The notes under the pieces were generated by a model. It did not search any database, was not told the DNA's origin, and worked only from the letters and a program-made list of their open reading frames with translations. DNA of 64,000 nucleotides, from positions 5,022,001 through 5,086,000 of the forward strand of contig CAVNZM010000015.1 in assembly GCA_963693365.1 (NCBI GenBank), read 5' to 3'. This document shows positions 10,673 to 28,486 of this stretch, piece after piece. This DNA is from Amoebidium appalachense. Its lineage: Eukaryota > Ichthyosporea. Both the position numbers and the translations under genes were made by a program. Within the stretch, counting starts at the first letter, position 1. Every line of letters starts with the position of its first letter.

Positions 10673-11735
10673 TTGTAAACCCTAACTCACGATTCTGGTG
10701 TGTCGGCGTTTACTAAGTTGAAGTTGGACAGTCTATTGTGTTTGGCCCTAATTGCTTGTCTTCAAAGGGGTTAAAACGTTTTGAAGCCAATCAAATGTGT
10801 TAAAAGCAGCTTTTAAGCTTTTAATGGACAGATTTGAGTAAAGCGATTGGGCGTGAGCGCATCACCTAAATGTGCCAATGCTGCCGCTTGCAACCGGTAC
10901 AGTTTACCATATTAGAACTGCCGGATCAAGCTGCCAGTTACGTGAGTACCCGGGTATGCGTTGCTGTGTACGTGTACACGCGTAGATGCATGGCAAGTGT
11001 AGTTTGTGTCTGCTAGTATCTAGCTTTGTGTTTGCGTGTGCTCTTCCTCTTCCTTTTCTTTTCTTTCTCCTTTTCTCCTTTCTCTCTTTCTTCTCTTCTC
11101 TCTCTCTCGCTCCCTCTCTTCTTTCGCGATCGTGATCGTGTGCACAGATATTAGTGCCACGGTAGATCTGTGTGCACGGCTGGGCCACCTGGCCCATAGA
11201 TCTGATCGTAGAAAGTATTTGAACATTGAACGTCTCATTTGCATTGTTTGTTTTATCTTGTTTGCTCTAGCTCATAAGTTCTGTGTTGTGCCATGTCGTG
11301 TGATACGTGCAATGTATTTTTGCCTCATGTGTCACACGTGTCTGTGTCACGAGTCCCCGCATCCAACTATGTTTTTATCGGGGAAACACAGCCCTAGCAT
11401 AGATCGTAAATGTTGAGTTTATCTTGTGGTATGTTATTATTTATCGGCTCTGGCATGCATACGACGCCAGAAGTAATTTTCTATTGGCCAATACTGGAAT
11501 TAGATATATCTGATCTATAGCGTAGACGTAGTACGGTAGCGCAAGTGAGAGTTCGTATCAACGAGTAGATGTATTTGTAGTTAGATTTCAGTAATGAAAT
11601 TAATATAAATATATATAAAAGTTGTACAAGTGTGAGAGAAATGATAGTTTATTATTTTTGTGCTGTCTAATTTATTTTCAGTGTCGAGAGAGAGATGTAT
11701 TAGAGAGATAGTGCTGTTTTAATTATATCCGCTGG

Positions 11736-11765
11736 TACACATACCGTCCGCCAATAAGAACCACC
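11736..11765 (+). repeat. Left terminal inverted repeat of the 14.8-kb element
   Basis: Starts with TA and carries GTCCGCCAATAAGAACCACC (11746-11765). It matches the inverse of 26501-26530 with one mismatch. An inverse copy of its inner 20 bp also lies close by at 11833-11852, making a local hairpin. Confidence 0.75.
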
Positions 11766-11803
11766 GCCAATAAGAACCACGCCGGCGGCCAAGTCCGGTT
11801 TTT

Positions 11804-11852
11804 TTAAGAACCTGCCCCGCGACCATTTTTCGGGTGGTTCTTATTGGCGGAC
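11804..11852 (+). repeat. End-associated module, copy 1
   Basis: The segment from TTAAGAACCTGCCCCGCGACC to TTATTGGCGGAC is repeated in the same orientation at 26471-26520 with few differences. Its right half is the inverse of 11746-11765. It may be a remnant of another end of the same transposon family or a small derivative inserted at the left end. Confidence 0.65.
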
Positions 11853-11906
11853 TGACTGAAAAAGGTTGCACCCTCGTTTCCCCCCCCCCCCCCCCACCCC
11901 CCCCCC

Positions 11907-11948
<42 letters not shown>

Positions 11949-12040
11949 TCCCCCCCCCCCCCGTTCCCACCTCGAAATTTTTGGGCGGGGGCGGGGGCGG
12001 GGCGGGGGGGGGGGGGGGGGGGGGGGGGATTTTTTTTTTT

Positions 12041-12071
<31 letters not shown>

Positions 12072-12619
12072 GGGGGGAGGGGGAATCCGAGTCTGCAGTG
12101 TGCTTGCCATTAATTTACGGTGTTATTATTAATAAAACAGCTGCAGCATGTGAAAGTGACCTGCAATCACTTCTACACATTATTATTATGGTATTTTGAC
12201 TACGTAATGATATCATAGGTATTAAAAAGGCGAATGTCGCATGCATGGATGTATACGTAGTGTGTGCTTGACGTGTATGTGGTTGCGTGTGTGCATGTTC
12301 ATGTGTGTGTGCCGTGTGTGTGCATTGAATGTGACAGCATACTCTACATACACCGTGACATTACAGTTAAACTGTAAGTAACATTACAATCATAAACTAC
12401 CACTCTGACATGCTGAACATTACTGGAAGTTAAATGTTACAATTAACACCTAACAAACTGATTCTTAAGTTACTGTATTGACTAAGTCTTGGCATCATGA
12501 TGCCAAATCCCATACTAATCGAACCTACTAGACATGCCCTACGTTTGCCACCTGACCCCAAAGCAGCTGGCAGCCACAATAACAATTAGAAAAATAAAAA
12601 ACTACGTGGAGGGATTGGC

Positions 12620-15122
12620 TCACTTCCACCTATTATCCGTGACACTAAAACTGAGCAGGCGGATGCCAAAAGCGGTGACCAGAGCATACAACATGGCCTT
12701 GCACCTACAGCATTGCATGTAAGTATGACACAGATGGGGAGGGATTGCTAAAGTCAGTTGACAGACGCTACATTGTGCACTGGCTATCGTGCTCGGGTAT
12801 GTGTGATAATAACTGGGATGGAACGCTTGCGGATGGTGCGGGTGCTGGCTAGGGGGAATCACCCCAGACTGTTGGGTGCTTTGGAATTCATCCGCCGAAT
12901 CGGTTGACGAACTGGTGGGATCATGCTCCTGAGGGGCAACACCTGTGTTGGTGCTTGCACGTGAAAGGCCGCTGGGCTTGGCCTTCTTTGACGGGGCAGT
13001 CTGTGAATTACTCTGTGACTTCAGCCCACGTTTCGTGTTTCGTGCTCTCTCGCTTGCTTTCTCCGTAACTGTCCTAGCAGCGGCTTCCTTAGCCCTCGCG
13101 ATTTCCTCCCTCACCTCGGCGGCCACCTGACTACGCAAACGTCTTTCCTTCTCAATGTGTTCTATTTTTGACTTGATTTGTTTCAATGTTTTGGAAAGGA
13201 TGGCATCCAGCCCCACACCCTCCTCGTTGCCCTCCAATGCTGCATGGTAATGTGCAAATATGTCCTCCTCTGTTGCCGGCAACTTTTGTTCCGCAAGCGA
13301 AATAACAATACTTTCAATCAACGCAGTCTCCGCATCCGACCATCTACCCGAACGTACCTCCTCGCCCACAGACACATAATACTCCAAACCATTCTGATCT
13401 GTGGTTCGTGTTTGCGTGAATCGTGCGCGCCGCCTTTGCGTTGGAACCGTGGCAGTGGCCTTGCCCCTGGTGGCTGTTGTGTTGGCCGTATGGGTGGTGT
13501 TGGTCCCATCACCACTTCTCAGGGAAAGGTTCCCCCCTTCGCCGGATAAATGCAGCTGCATGGTAGACGGGCGACCTGGACGGTTTGGCTCTGGCCGCTG
13601 TCCATGACTGCATGTGTATGTGCGTTTGTGTGTGCGTGTGAATGCGCGCGCACGTGTACACATGTGTGTTTGTGTGTGCGTGCGCACACGTGCTCTGTGG
13701 GTGCGTGCGTGCGTGGATTCGTGCACCTGTGCATCTATCCACACACGTGTATGCATGGACCATGATGCGTGGATGCATTGTGTGTGTGTGTGTGTGTGTG
13801 TGTTGGGGGGGGGGGGGGGGGGGGGGGGGGGAGGGGCTGTGTGTGTGCGTGCACACGTGCATGCGTGTGTGTGTTTAAGGTTGTGTATGGTGCGCGGGTG
13901 TGCAGGTGGTGAGCAGTGGGGAAGGTGGGGGGGGAGGAGGAGGGGTTAGACATCATGAAACGACGGATACAGGAGGGGGAGGGCATTGGGAGAGGGGGCT
14001 TTTCTTTCCCCTCCCGGGGGGGGGGGGGGAGGGGGGGGAGAGAGAGAGAGGGGGGAAAGGGGGGGGGGGGGGGGGGAATAAAGAGAGGGACAAGCAGAAA
14101 TACCTGGATTTGGCCAAGTTAAGGTTTCGATTATAAAGTACCAAGTGTGGGCAAATAGAGGATGCAAAAGAAGAAAAGTAGCAAATGCATATCATACGGC
14201 TCACCTGTTGCCACAATTCTCACACCTGCATGCCTGGGTGCATGCCCGCTTGTTCTTTGCGCATATGCAACGCTCATGCCCATCGTATGCCTGCACTTTT
14301 CCCCCGCCGTTCTTAAAACCACAAAAAAAACGTGTTCTATCCTTACTGTTTCTATTACAGCTGCAGCCCTTGGCGGGCAACCCACCGAACGTGTCAGTTG
14401 TGTTAGCGTTAGACGCCAACTCCGTCGAGTTTTCCGTGTCAACTGAGTGTGATGTCTGTGTTTGGTTGTTGTCCGAGATTTTGTTCGCATGCGACAAGCG
14501 AGGTATTACCACTGAGTAATGATCTGCTGCACCGTTAAGTGATACGGGTATGGCAATGTTGGGTTCGATGACGGTGGGTGGAGTGACCGCAACTACACCG
14601 TGATTGGCAATCGTGCTAAAAATGGTTATTGGTATGCGGAGTGCGTTGGCTAAGCCCAGCACCATCGCGTCACCGGCTGCAGAAGCAAAATGGGCGCGCC
14701 GAGGACAGCGGAAATCATCAGCTACGTATGCGAGGGTCACCCTTGAAAGGAATCCTTGGTATTCTGCTAGATTTCGCCGCCATTCGTTTACCATTAGTTC
14801 GCGTAGCCGTCCAATCGCCTCTATAGGCTCCATATTAGCTGTAAACCCCAATGTGTTGAGGTGTTCACGGGTAGCTACATGACCGCTTTGTAGATACTGA
14901 TTGATATAATGCCACACCGAATGAAACAAACAGTTGCCGTCAGCGGGTGTTTCCATAAGCTCCATTCTCCAGGCACCCAGAATTTGAAGAAGGCGTTGTT
15001 GCTGGACCTCAGGTGGCCCGGATATGTCCCTGTGTTGCACATCACAAGGAAGAATAAGCAAAGACAAGAAGTGGGAGGGTGACGTAGGGCAGTGGTGGTG
15101 GGGTGGGTGACAGTGGGGTGGG

Positions 15123-15176
<54 letters not shown>

Positions 15177-15909
15177 GGGAAAGAGAGAGAAAGACAGATT
15201 ATGGGGAAGGCGGAAAGGCCGAGGAGCAGAACAAGGGAAACCTTGGCGTGTGTGTGTGTGTGCGTGTGTGGGTGGGTTGGGGTTGGGGGGGGGGGGGTGG
15301 GGGGGGGGGGGGGGGGGGGGGGGGGCATTAGATTATTAACAATTCTATAAGTGAATAAGAGTGTGTGCGCTCGTGGCTGCGAGGGAGGGTGCATGCGTGC
15401 ATGCATGGGTGCGTTCGTGTGTGCAGGTGTGTGAAAGGGGAGGGGTGTGTGTGTGTGGGGGGGAGGGGGTTAGGCACTCTGAAGGGGGCCGGGCAGGTGT
15501 AAGGGAGTACTGATGAAGGAGGGGCTATGAACGGGGGGGGGGGGGGGGGGGGTAGATGCAGATGCTTTCAAATAGGTGGAAGAGAAGCAGGGAGTTTCCA
15601 AAAAGGTAGGATGGAAGATATAGGTATACTATTAGAGAATAATGAGAATTAGGGGAGGTAAGAGGTAATGGAGGACTTGAAAAGGAGGGACGAATGGGCA
15701 GAGGCCCTCCTGAGGGGGGAGGGGGGGAGGGGGGAGGGGAACAGGACAGGCATAATAAGTGGGCCTGGGGAGGCAGGTTGTCTGACAAAAAACTGGTGTC
15801 ACTTGGGTTGGATGGAGAGATGGATTGATACGTGCAAGGAAGTAAGGAGGTGGAGCAGTTGGGAGGAAGAATTGTGGGAAGGAGGAGAGGGGGAGGGGGA
15901 TGCAGAAAA

Positions 15910-15950
<41 letters not shown>

Positions 15951-16903
15951 TGGGAAAGGGGGATGGGGGAAAGGGGAGGAGGCCCTGCAGGGAAAGTGGG
16001 GGGAGAGGCGAGAGGGAGGGAGCGGGGGGGGGCGTTGGAGGGGAAGGGGGGGGGGGGGGGGGGGGTTTCGGCAGGAAGCACCTGGCAAGCTGTATGTCTG
16101 CTGCCACGGCCTCGTCAAAGAACACTAGAGTGAAGAGCAGATGATCCGGGTCCTGTGCTGCTAAAGCAAACCCTTCGGAGCTGTGCACAGACCCAATCAG
16201 CTTGCGCATCGCACGCCGGGCGTTAAGCTTGCGGCCTGCTAGGCGCACACATGTTGACACGTTGAATGAACCGGGGCTCTCGTCACTTGACCCCTCATCG
16301 TCATCGTCAGAGCCATCACTGTCGAAAGACCCAACCTCCATACCACACTCAGGCAAGGAACGGTTGCCATTATTGCCATAAGCTGCAGAGTGAACACAAA
16401 GACAGGGTGAGAGAATAGCTGGTCAATGGTTGCCAGGTCTATAAAGAACCCACTCCCAACCGAATCCCCCATCCAACCCCCCCCCCCCCCCCCCCCACAC
16501 ACACACACAACATACATACACACACACATACACACACACACACCGCCCACACCCTCCCCACCCCCCTCTTGCTCTCGCCCCCCCCCCCCTGCCTAATTCT
16601 CCACTTCCCCCTTCTCCCTCTCTGTCCCACCCTCCCGCCCTTCCTCTTTACCGACTGCCCTCCTCTCTTTGCCCCTCTCTTTCTGTCTTTTCCGCCATCC
16701 CTCCCTCTACCCTTTCTCCCCCTCCCTCCTTCCCTCCAACCCTCCCACCCACCCATCCTTCCCTCCCTTTCTCCCTACCCTGACCTCTCCCCCTTCCCCC
16801 CTCCCCTGTCTTTAACATACACACACAGGCACACACATACACCCCCCCCCCCCCCCCTCTCCCCTTCTCTGTACCCACCCACCCACCCACATTACACACA
16901 CAA

Positions 16904-16956
<53 letters not shown>

Positions 16957-19854
16957 CAACACACACACACACTCACTACACACACACAGGCACACACACA
17001 CACAGACAAGCACACACCCACAGGCATACACCGTGACACACAGAAACTCTCTACCCACTATCCTGTACTGCCTCTTGACTAATTGTATGCTTAAAGGGGA
17101 AGGGAGGGAAGGGGGAAAAGCGGAGGAGTGGGCTTTAAGTGGGTACACTGCACAGAATGGTCACACAAAACATATGGAACACGTTGCCACACACACCCTA
17201 TCGGGTGATAGCAACATATAAGAGGCAAGCCAAAGCAGAAAAGGCAGCATAAAGCGAGGACGCAACACAATTAGAGTCCATTTGTGTGTGTGTGTGGGGG
17301 GGGGGGGGGGGGGGGGGGGGGTCGCTCTGCCCTGCATGGGGAGAAGAGGGGGGAGGGGGGGGGGGGGGGGGCTAGGGGAAGCAGCGACTAATCAGAGTGC
17401 CGGGTGGTAGTGATGTGGAAATTTATAACAAAGGGAACGAGTAAAGGGAAAGGAGGTGATGGGGGGAAGGGTGAAGGAGGAAATGGGAGGCGCACACTAG
17501 AGGGGGGGGGACCACCCACACATCATAGCCTCTGGGGCCCGATCCAACGCTGCCTGCGCTGCAGCCACCCGCGCGGCTGGCTGACGAGAATCCTGACGGC
17601 GAGTGACATTTACCCCACAGCCAAATACCTCCGGCTCCTCGTGTGGAAGAAGGAGTGGTGCGCGCTGGTAGCCCCGGCCAAAAACAAGAACACCATGAAG
17701 GTGATCCGCAGTAGGGGCGACGAGATAATCGGGTGCTGCCCTGCCCCGCTGGCGCGTGCGTTCGGCATGGGTGCTAGCAACATTGGGGTCGCGCTTGTGG
17801 TTGTATTTATTGAAACGTGGAACAAAAATCGAAAGTGCCGTTCGTGCAGTCATACGCGTGATACCCTTGACATGTGTGCGAAGTTGGCGATGTAAAATTT
17901 CATTTTGCCCGGTGCCACGCCCAACAGGGATGCCACTTAGGCAGCCTTTCCGAACATGGACCAGAAGGGAATTAATTTCGGCGCGAGCCTCTGCATTTAC
18001 AACAGCAACCCCATCCTTATCATGCACCCCTCCCCACACCTCTAGAAAGTGGTGTATGTTCGATTCAATAACGGCCGGCTCTGGGGTCGGCAGAGTCCGA
18101 TGCTTACCATTATCTCCGGGTGCACGCAAAACTTTACCAAAGGCCCCGGATGCAGGTCCATGATACACGTGCCGCTTGGACATGGCCCTTGTCACTCGCT
18201 GAACTGCATGGAACGGGTCTAATTTAACAATACACTGTGGTCCGAATATTGTGATTATCTGCTCCCGGTGTTTACAGCAATTATCAATATAAAAGTGTGA
18301 AATCTCCGTTTCGAGCCGCACACACCTCTGCTGAAGCAGTCGTAATGCTGTCTCGACGTATTCAAACCCCTCCTTGTTAACAAACTGCCAAGAAACTACT
18401 TGACCGTGTTCATTAAGAACACAGAACATGGCCGTATATTGCTGAACCCACTCATCGCCGGAAAGGTAACCTATGTTCATGCTCACTTTGAAGGTATGGT
18501 CTGCCGATAGTTGGGTGCAGGGTATATTTGCCATCGCCGCCGTCATGGGCTCTTTCAGATGGCCCTCAAAAACCGCCAAATACAAATCGGCAATATACGT
18601 ATCGGATGGTCGGTGGTAATGGAACATGTCGCTGCGCTCTGGCATTAGGGAAGTACTGGTGCGTTCGTGTGTTATATGGTCCAGCATTGAAGCTTGACCG
18701 GCGGGGGCAAACCTTCCCAAAAACGAGCATTGTTGTGTAAGAACCGCGAGTCGCATTTGATGGTATTCCGTTTCATATCGGCTATCAAAGTATTCCTCTA
18801 CACCCAAAAAGCCACGGCCGTTCCAAACCAAATGACATATTTGGTTCACTACTGCCCGGCTAGCACCCGCGCGGCTGGTGAGGTAGAAAGGAAAGAGTCC
18901 ATTCAAATGGGTATCCAGGTGGCTAAGAAAATTGGGATCGTGCCCACGGAAGCATCTGCTGCATTTGTTGCAACAATACACACGACTGACTATAAGAGTT
19001 TGACCTTTCATGTCATACACTGACCTAGGAGGGTTTTTCGCGTTGTCAGTCCACCCGTTCTTCTTTAGCCTGGTACCGGCACACCCGTCCGTGGGGCACA
19101 ACAGCTCTCGCCGCCCATGGTGAAAAATGTGATTGCGGATCCCAAATGAAAACTGCAGGAACAATCATCTGCAATGACGAGGGTTTGTAAGAAACTTTGC
19201 GCCGCCAAAGCTTCTGCTGTGTAACATGCCATGCCAAACAGATCATGGGAGAGGCACAAAGGTCCATAAGATTAAGTGCAAGGGAAGGCCTGAGCGGTGA
19301 AGGCATTGGTATCCACAAGATGCAAAAGGACACACCTAACGTATTACATAAAAAACAACTTCTAAAACGGAGGAACCACCTGTAAGGCCCAGAACAGAGA
19401 GACAGGGGAGGGGAGAGAAAAAGTGGAAAAGAGGCAGGGGGTGGTGGGGAGAGAGGGGGGGGGGAGGGGGGGGGGGGGGGAAGGGGGGAATCACCTGATG
19501 GACTCCCTCCGCTGTAGATGCATCTATCCGGCCGCCATGACGGGTTTGATGCCACACCCAATCCCTGAGGAAGGGCTGGGGAGGGCACGTGCCAGCTTCG
19601 ACAGAGTCCTCATGATCCGCTATGCAATAATCAATGTACCGTGCAACGAATGGCTGTTCCAGCTTGGCATGATCTTTAGACCAAGATTTGTTTTCCTTAA
19701 TGACTTTTTTGTTCACCCCATCTGGGTTGTTTGTTGAACCCGCTGCAGCCAAAAGACAAAAGGCGAGGATAACATGAACGAGAATCCTCAGCAAAGCCCA
19801 ATGGCCTTGCCCACGTCCAATGCGGACGCGAGCATGTTTGTAACCCATGCTCAC
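12620..19854 (-). CDS. Transposase fused to an OTU cysteine protease (about 1,340 aa)
   Basis: Exons, 5' to 3': 19854-19495, 19152-17520, 16382-16082, 15029-14205, and about 13555-12620. The first four join in frame at GT-AG sites; the last start is uncertain. Exon 1 has an N-terminal hydrophobic stretch. Exon 2 has a Cys cluster (C139, C144, C180-C187), then a transposase-like fold with SADHTF (D338), FYIDNCC (D410) and GTGQNEILHRQL (E538), a plausible DDE triad. Exon 3 is acidic, then basic. Exon 4 is an OTU domain with DGNCLFHS (D795, C798) and DHYSVVIP (H935), then a Cys-rich cluster (987-1037, CSC, CIC, CRCENC). Exon 5 is charged, ending with a CxxC...CxxC finger and a stop at 12620. It resembles KDZ/DUF6729-type transposases, but the family is unsure. 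Divergent from the pogo-like gene. Confidence 0.72.
15126..15175 (+). repeat. Poly-G tract, 50 nt
   Basis: Uninterrupted G run inside an intron of the OTU gene (C-rich in the transcribed sense). A second long G tract follows at about 15301-15325. Confidence 0.9.
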
Positions 19855-20196
19855 ACAAAATATGTACTGTCAGTTATGATCGAGCATTAAAGGGTGTTGT
19901 CTGTTTTTATTATTTTTATATGAGCCTACTGCAATATGATAAGGATGCTAGCGCTGTGTCACACCTGTCAACTGCCAGTCCAGGCTGTGACTGCCCGTTC
20001 AAGTACGCCACCACCTGCACGTGGTTGACGTGGTCTTGCTTAGCCCGCCTTTCGAGTTTATTCCTCGAATCAGACGCCACCAACGATGAGCCACAAAAAC
20101 GGGTCAGAAAACGGGTCAGGAACGATTCGAGCTGATTCGACCCATAATAGTTCGAACCGACCCATTTATGCCCCAAATAAATTTGGCACGAAATAA

Positions 20197-20374
20197 TTTG
20201 GCACGAACCTGGTGACGTAAAATGTGGCACGAATTTATTTGGCACCAGCCCGCTAGCGGAGCACATCCAGGGGTATCCCCAAGCTCCTGTCGGTGCCTGG
20301 GCGACATCCTGCCCCATTTTCACCGTTTTGCAGGCTCGTGCCAAATAAATTTCGTGCCAAATATTACGTCACAC
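20197..20374. repeat. Foldback sequence between divergent genes
   Basis: The left arm (about 20211-20250: TGACGTAA, then GGCACGAATTTATTTGGCAC) is the near-perfect inverse of the right arm (about 20331-20374: CTCGTGCCAAATAAATTT, then TTACGTCACA). The loop is about 80 bp. Extra direct copies of TTTGGCACGAA flank it (20183-20206). CCCCAAGCTCCT in the loop pairs with AGGAGCTTGGG beyond the right arm. It sits midway between the starts of the OTU gene (19854) and the pogo-like gene (20632). It could be a MITE, or a binding array for one of the transposases. Confidence 0.65.
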
Positions 20375-20631
20375 CCTAGGAGCTTGGGAATTGAGGGTAG
20401 CACCCTGAAAAATGGTGCTGGATCATGCATACTCATGCGCCAAAAGTTGGCGCGAAACTCAGCCAACCATCTGCAGGCTGAGCCCGCCGTTTTGTGAGCC
20501 GGGTTTTGTTCAAAACACACCGTGCCCGGGGCATAGTGTTGCTTTGTTTGTATGTATACTGCGACAGAGGGGCGAAGGGGTTGCAAGGGAAGTTATATGA
20601 GTGGGCCAGGGGCCGACAGGTAGTCACAAAA

Positions 20632-25550
<4,919 letters not shown>

Positions 25551-25621
25551 CCACCCACAGATGAACGACAATGCTCTCTCTGGTCTCTCTCTCTTTCTCC
25601 TTTTTTTTCATTCTCTCCCTC

Positions 25622-25762
<141 letters not shown>

Positions 25763-26066
25763 CTTTTTTTTTTTATTTTAGAGTGGTTTTTTTTTTTATT
25801 TTAGAGTGTTTTTTTTTTTTTAAAAAAACTGTTTTTTTTTTTTTTTTTTTTTTTTTTCTTCTTTTTTTTTTTTTTTCTCCCTCTTTGGGCCCTTTTTTTG
25901 GGACAACAGTTCTTGTGTAGGCATCCGTCATGATTCAATAATGGCTGTTTGTTAGGTGTTCACATGTGCATAGAAATGATTGATGTGGTGACCGTCTGAG
26001 ATAATGATATGCAGCGTTGCCACTCAGTGTGTGCATCTTCCATGGCCCCGTTGTGGCAATATGTAA

Positions 26067-26067
<1 letters not shown>

Positions 26068-26121
<54 letters not shown>
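26068..26121 (+). repeat. Poly-C tract, 54 nt
   Basis: Uninterrupted C run. Three more poly-C blocks alternate with copies of CATATGTTACCTTATGCTTG-like text at 26243-26433. Confidence 0.9.
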
Positions 26122-26124
<3 letters not shown>

Positions 26125-26241
26125 CCCCTCCCCCCCTCTCTCCCAAACCCCAACCCCAACTTCCCAAAAAACAGACTGGAGGACATCAAAGTTCCCGTTA
26201 CATTAGTTGTGCAACTCTAAATTTGTTAAGTTATGTTTGCA

Positions 26242-26279
<38 letters not shown>

Positions 26280-26397
26280 ATATGTTACCTTATGCTTGCC
26301 CCCCCCCCCCCCCCCCCCCCCCATATGTTACCTTATGCTTGCCCCCCCCCCCCCCCCCCCCCCCCCCCTCGGAGCCCGGCTGTATGCCGGCTGGCAG

Positions 26398-26434
<37 letters not shown>

Positions 26435-26470
26435 CGCCATTAAGAACCATGATGGCAGCCCCCCAAAAAC

Positions 26471-26530
26471 TTAAGAACCTGCCCCGCGACCAACTTTTGG
26501 GGTGGTTCTTATTGGCGGACGGTATCTGTA
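26471..26530 (-). repeat. Right terminal inverted repeat and module copy 2
   Basis: Positions 26501-26530 are the inverse of 11736-11765. Positions 26471-26520 repeat the module seen at 11804-11852. The outermost TA coincides with the expected target duplication. Confidence 0.75.
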
Positions 26531-26899
26531 TGTATACGAAGCCAATTTAAGCCTAGCCGGCATGTACTTGGCTATCGTGTCCAGTGTCATAGACACTGAG
26601 CTTTTCCCTGCGGGCAAAAAAAAAAGGTCAGTGTCTCGCTGTTGTTGTTTGCTACGTTTTGTGTTACAACGCCGTTTGCAGTATCCGATATGTGTGTAGC
26701 TGTTGTGTTCCGTCACAACAACCCTGGGCACTCTGTTAGGTACCGCTCCGTCATATGGTTTCGACAGTATGGCATCGATATCGTGCCCTGGGGTATTGTG
26801 GTCACGTTAGTTCAGATTTCCAGCCTTCTCACAATACTGCACAGTGCCACGAATTGTGCTTTACCCTGGCTCTGTTACATGTGCCAAGCTTGCCTCTCT

Positions 26900-26935
<36 letters not shown>

Positions 26936-27236
26936 TATCCACCCCCCACAAACAAAGCTGCCCCAAGAGTCTAGATCTTCCTCCCTCCCCCGGCCCCTTT
27001 CCCCCGGCGTCCTCCTCCATTCCCCCCTCTCACACCCTCTTTGAACCCCCCCCCCCCCCCCCCCCCCCCCCCGGCCTCCGATCTCATTCTCCCTCTCTCT
27101 TTCTGAGACTCCCCGCCTCTCTGTCTCTCCCTCTTGCTCACTCCCGGAGAGCCTCAGAGACTCTCTCTCTGTCTCTCTCCGGAACCCCTCAGAGTCTCCT
27201 TCCTCTCTTCCTCCGTCTCTCTCTCTATCTATGCAT

Positions 27237-27238
<2 letters not shown>

Positions 27239-27323
<85 letters not shown>
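27239..27323 (+). repeat. (TC)n microsatellite
   Basis: 85-bp pure TC repeat within a roughly 1-kb pyrimidine-only domain. Confidence 0.95.
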
Positions 27324-27324
<1 letters not shown>

Positions 27325-27563
27325 AATCTTTTCTCTCTCTCTCTCTATGCATGCTCTCTCTCTCTCTCTCTCTTAAAGACTTTCTCTCTCTCTCTCTCTC
27401 TCTTTCTCCCCCCCCCCCCCCCCCCTGAACACGCTCCCCCCCCCCCCCCCCCCGGGCTCCCTCCGGCGGCCCCTCCCAGTCTCCCCCCCCCCCCCCTCCC
27501 CCCCTCCCGCCGGCTATCTCTTTCTTCCTAAAGCTCTCGCTGTCTTTTTCTCTCTCTCTCTGA

Positions 27564-27596
<33 letters not shown>

Positions 27597-28063
27597 CCCT
27601 CTCTCTCTCTCTCTCCCCCCGCCTCCTCCCCCCGCCCCCCCCCCTCTGCCCCTCCTCCCCCCTTCTCTAAAGCCCCTCTCTTTCATCTCTCTCTACCCCC
27701 CCCCCCCCTCTTTCTCTCTATCTCTCCATTTGCATTTTACCCCCTTCCACCCCCCCTTCAGTCTCCTCCCCTCCTCCGCCTCCCTCCACCCCCCTCCCCC
27801 CCCCCCCCCCCCCCCCCCCCCAGCACACACACACACAAAATCTGCCTCGCAATCCCGCCTACCCCCCGAACCACTCCTCCTTCCTCCCCTCATCTCTCTT
27901 TAGACCTCCACACTCCTCCCCCCCCCCCCCCCCCCTCCCCCTGAAACCCCCTCCCTCCGCCCCCTCCCCCCCCCCCCCCCCCCCCCACACACACACACAA
28001 ACCCCCTTCCCCCACGCTTGTTCGTTTTGATGCACAGCCACCACACCACCACCACCACCCATA

Positions 28064-28141
<78 letters not shown>

Positions 28142-28433
28142 AAAAAAAAAGGGGGGGGGGGGGGGGGGGGGGTGGGGGAGGGGTGAGGTAGTCTGAGGAC
28201 AAAAGCACAAAACAATTTCAATTTCAATGATCGAAAATCATTGGCAATCAGACTTTATTAGGTTTCTTGGTATGGAGGTCGGGGTAGTGGCCCCCCAACC
28301 TGCCTCTCTAAAGGTTAAAAAAAATAACAAAAAAATAAAATAAAATAAAATAAAATAGAAAACCCCCTTTTTCATACAATTGGTTTCATACAGGAAAAAG
28401 CAAATGTACAGCGTCCCCAGGGACGGAAATCAC

Positions 28434-28440
<7 letters not shown>

Positions 28441-28484
<44 letters not shown>
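28441..28484 (+). repeat. (TA)n microsatellite
   Basis: 44-bp TA repeat, the only long AT dinucleotide array in the window. Confidence 0.95.

Positions 28485-28486
<2 letters not shown>

Larger units (their letters stand above)
6480..11735. other. Gene-poor interval
   Basis: I find no convincing protein gene. Base composition is near balanced, unlike the rest of the window. Contents: two inverted-repeat elements (7106-7228 and 8684-9244), a poly-G tract (about 7330-7349), a repeated approximately 45-bp unit (about 8541-8585 and 8639-8683, both beginning with ACATTTAATAACGAACA), tRNA-like fragments (10271-10294; 10596-10672) and a pyrimidine-rich stretch (11040-11120). Short open frames here (e.g. 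7707-7943) show no family resemblance. Confidence 0.5.

Noticed and set aside
11020-11244. Lys/Arg/Glu-rich open frame
   Set aside because: Product of a pyrimidine-rich strand bias at 11040-11120, not a gene.
19065-19259. Possible extra exon of the OTU gene in another frame
   Set aside because: The frame reads plausibly, but joining 19495 directly to the TGCAG acceptor at 19152 keeps the frame, while inclusion would break it.
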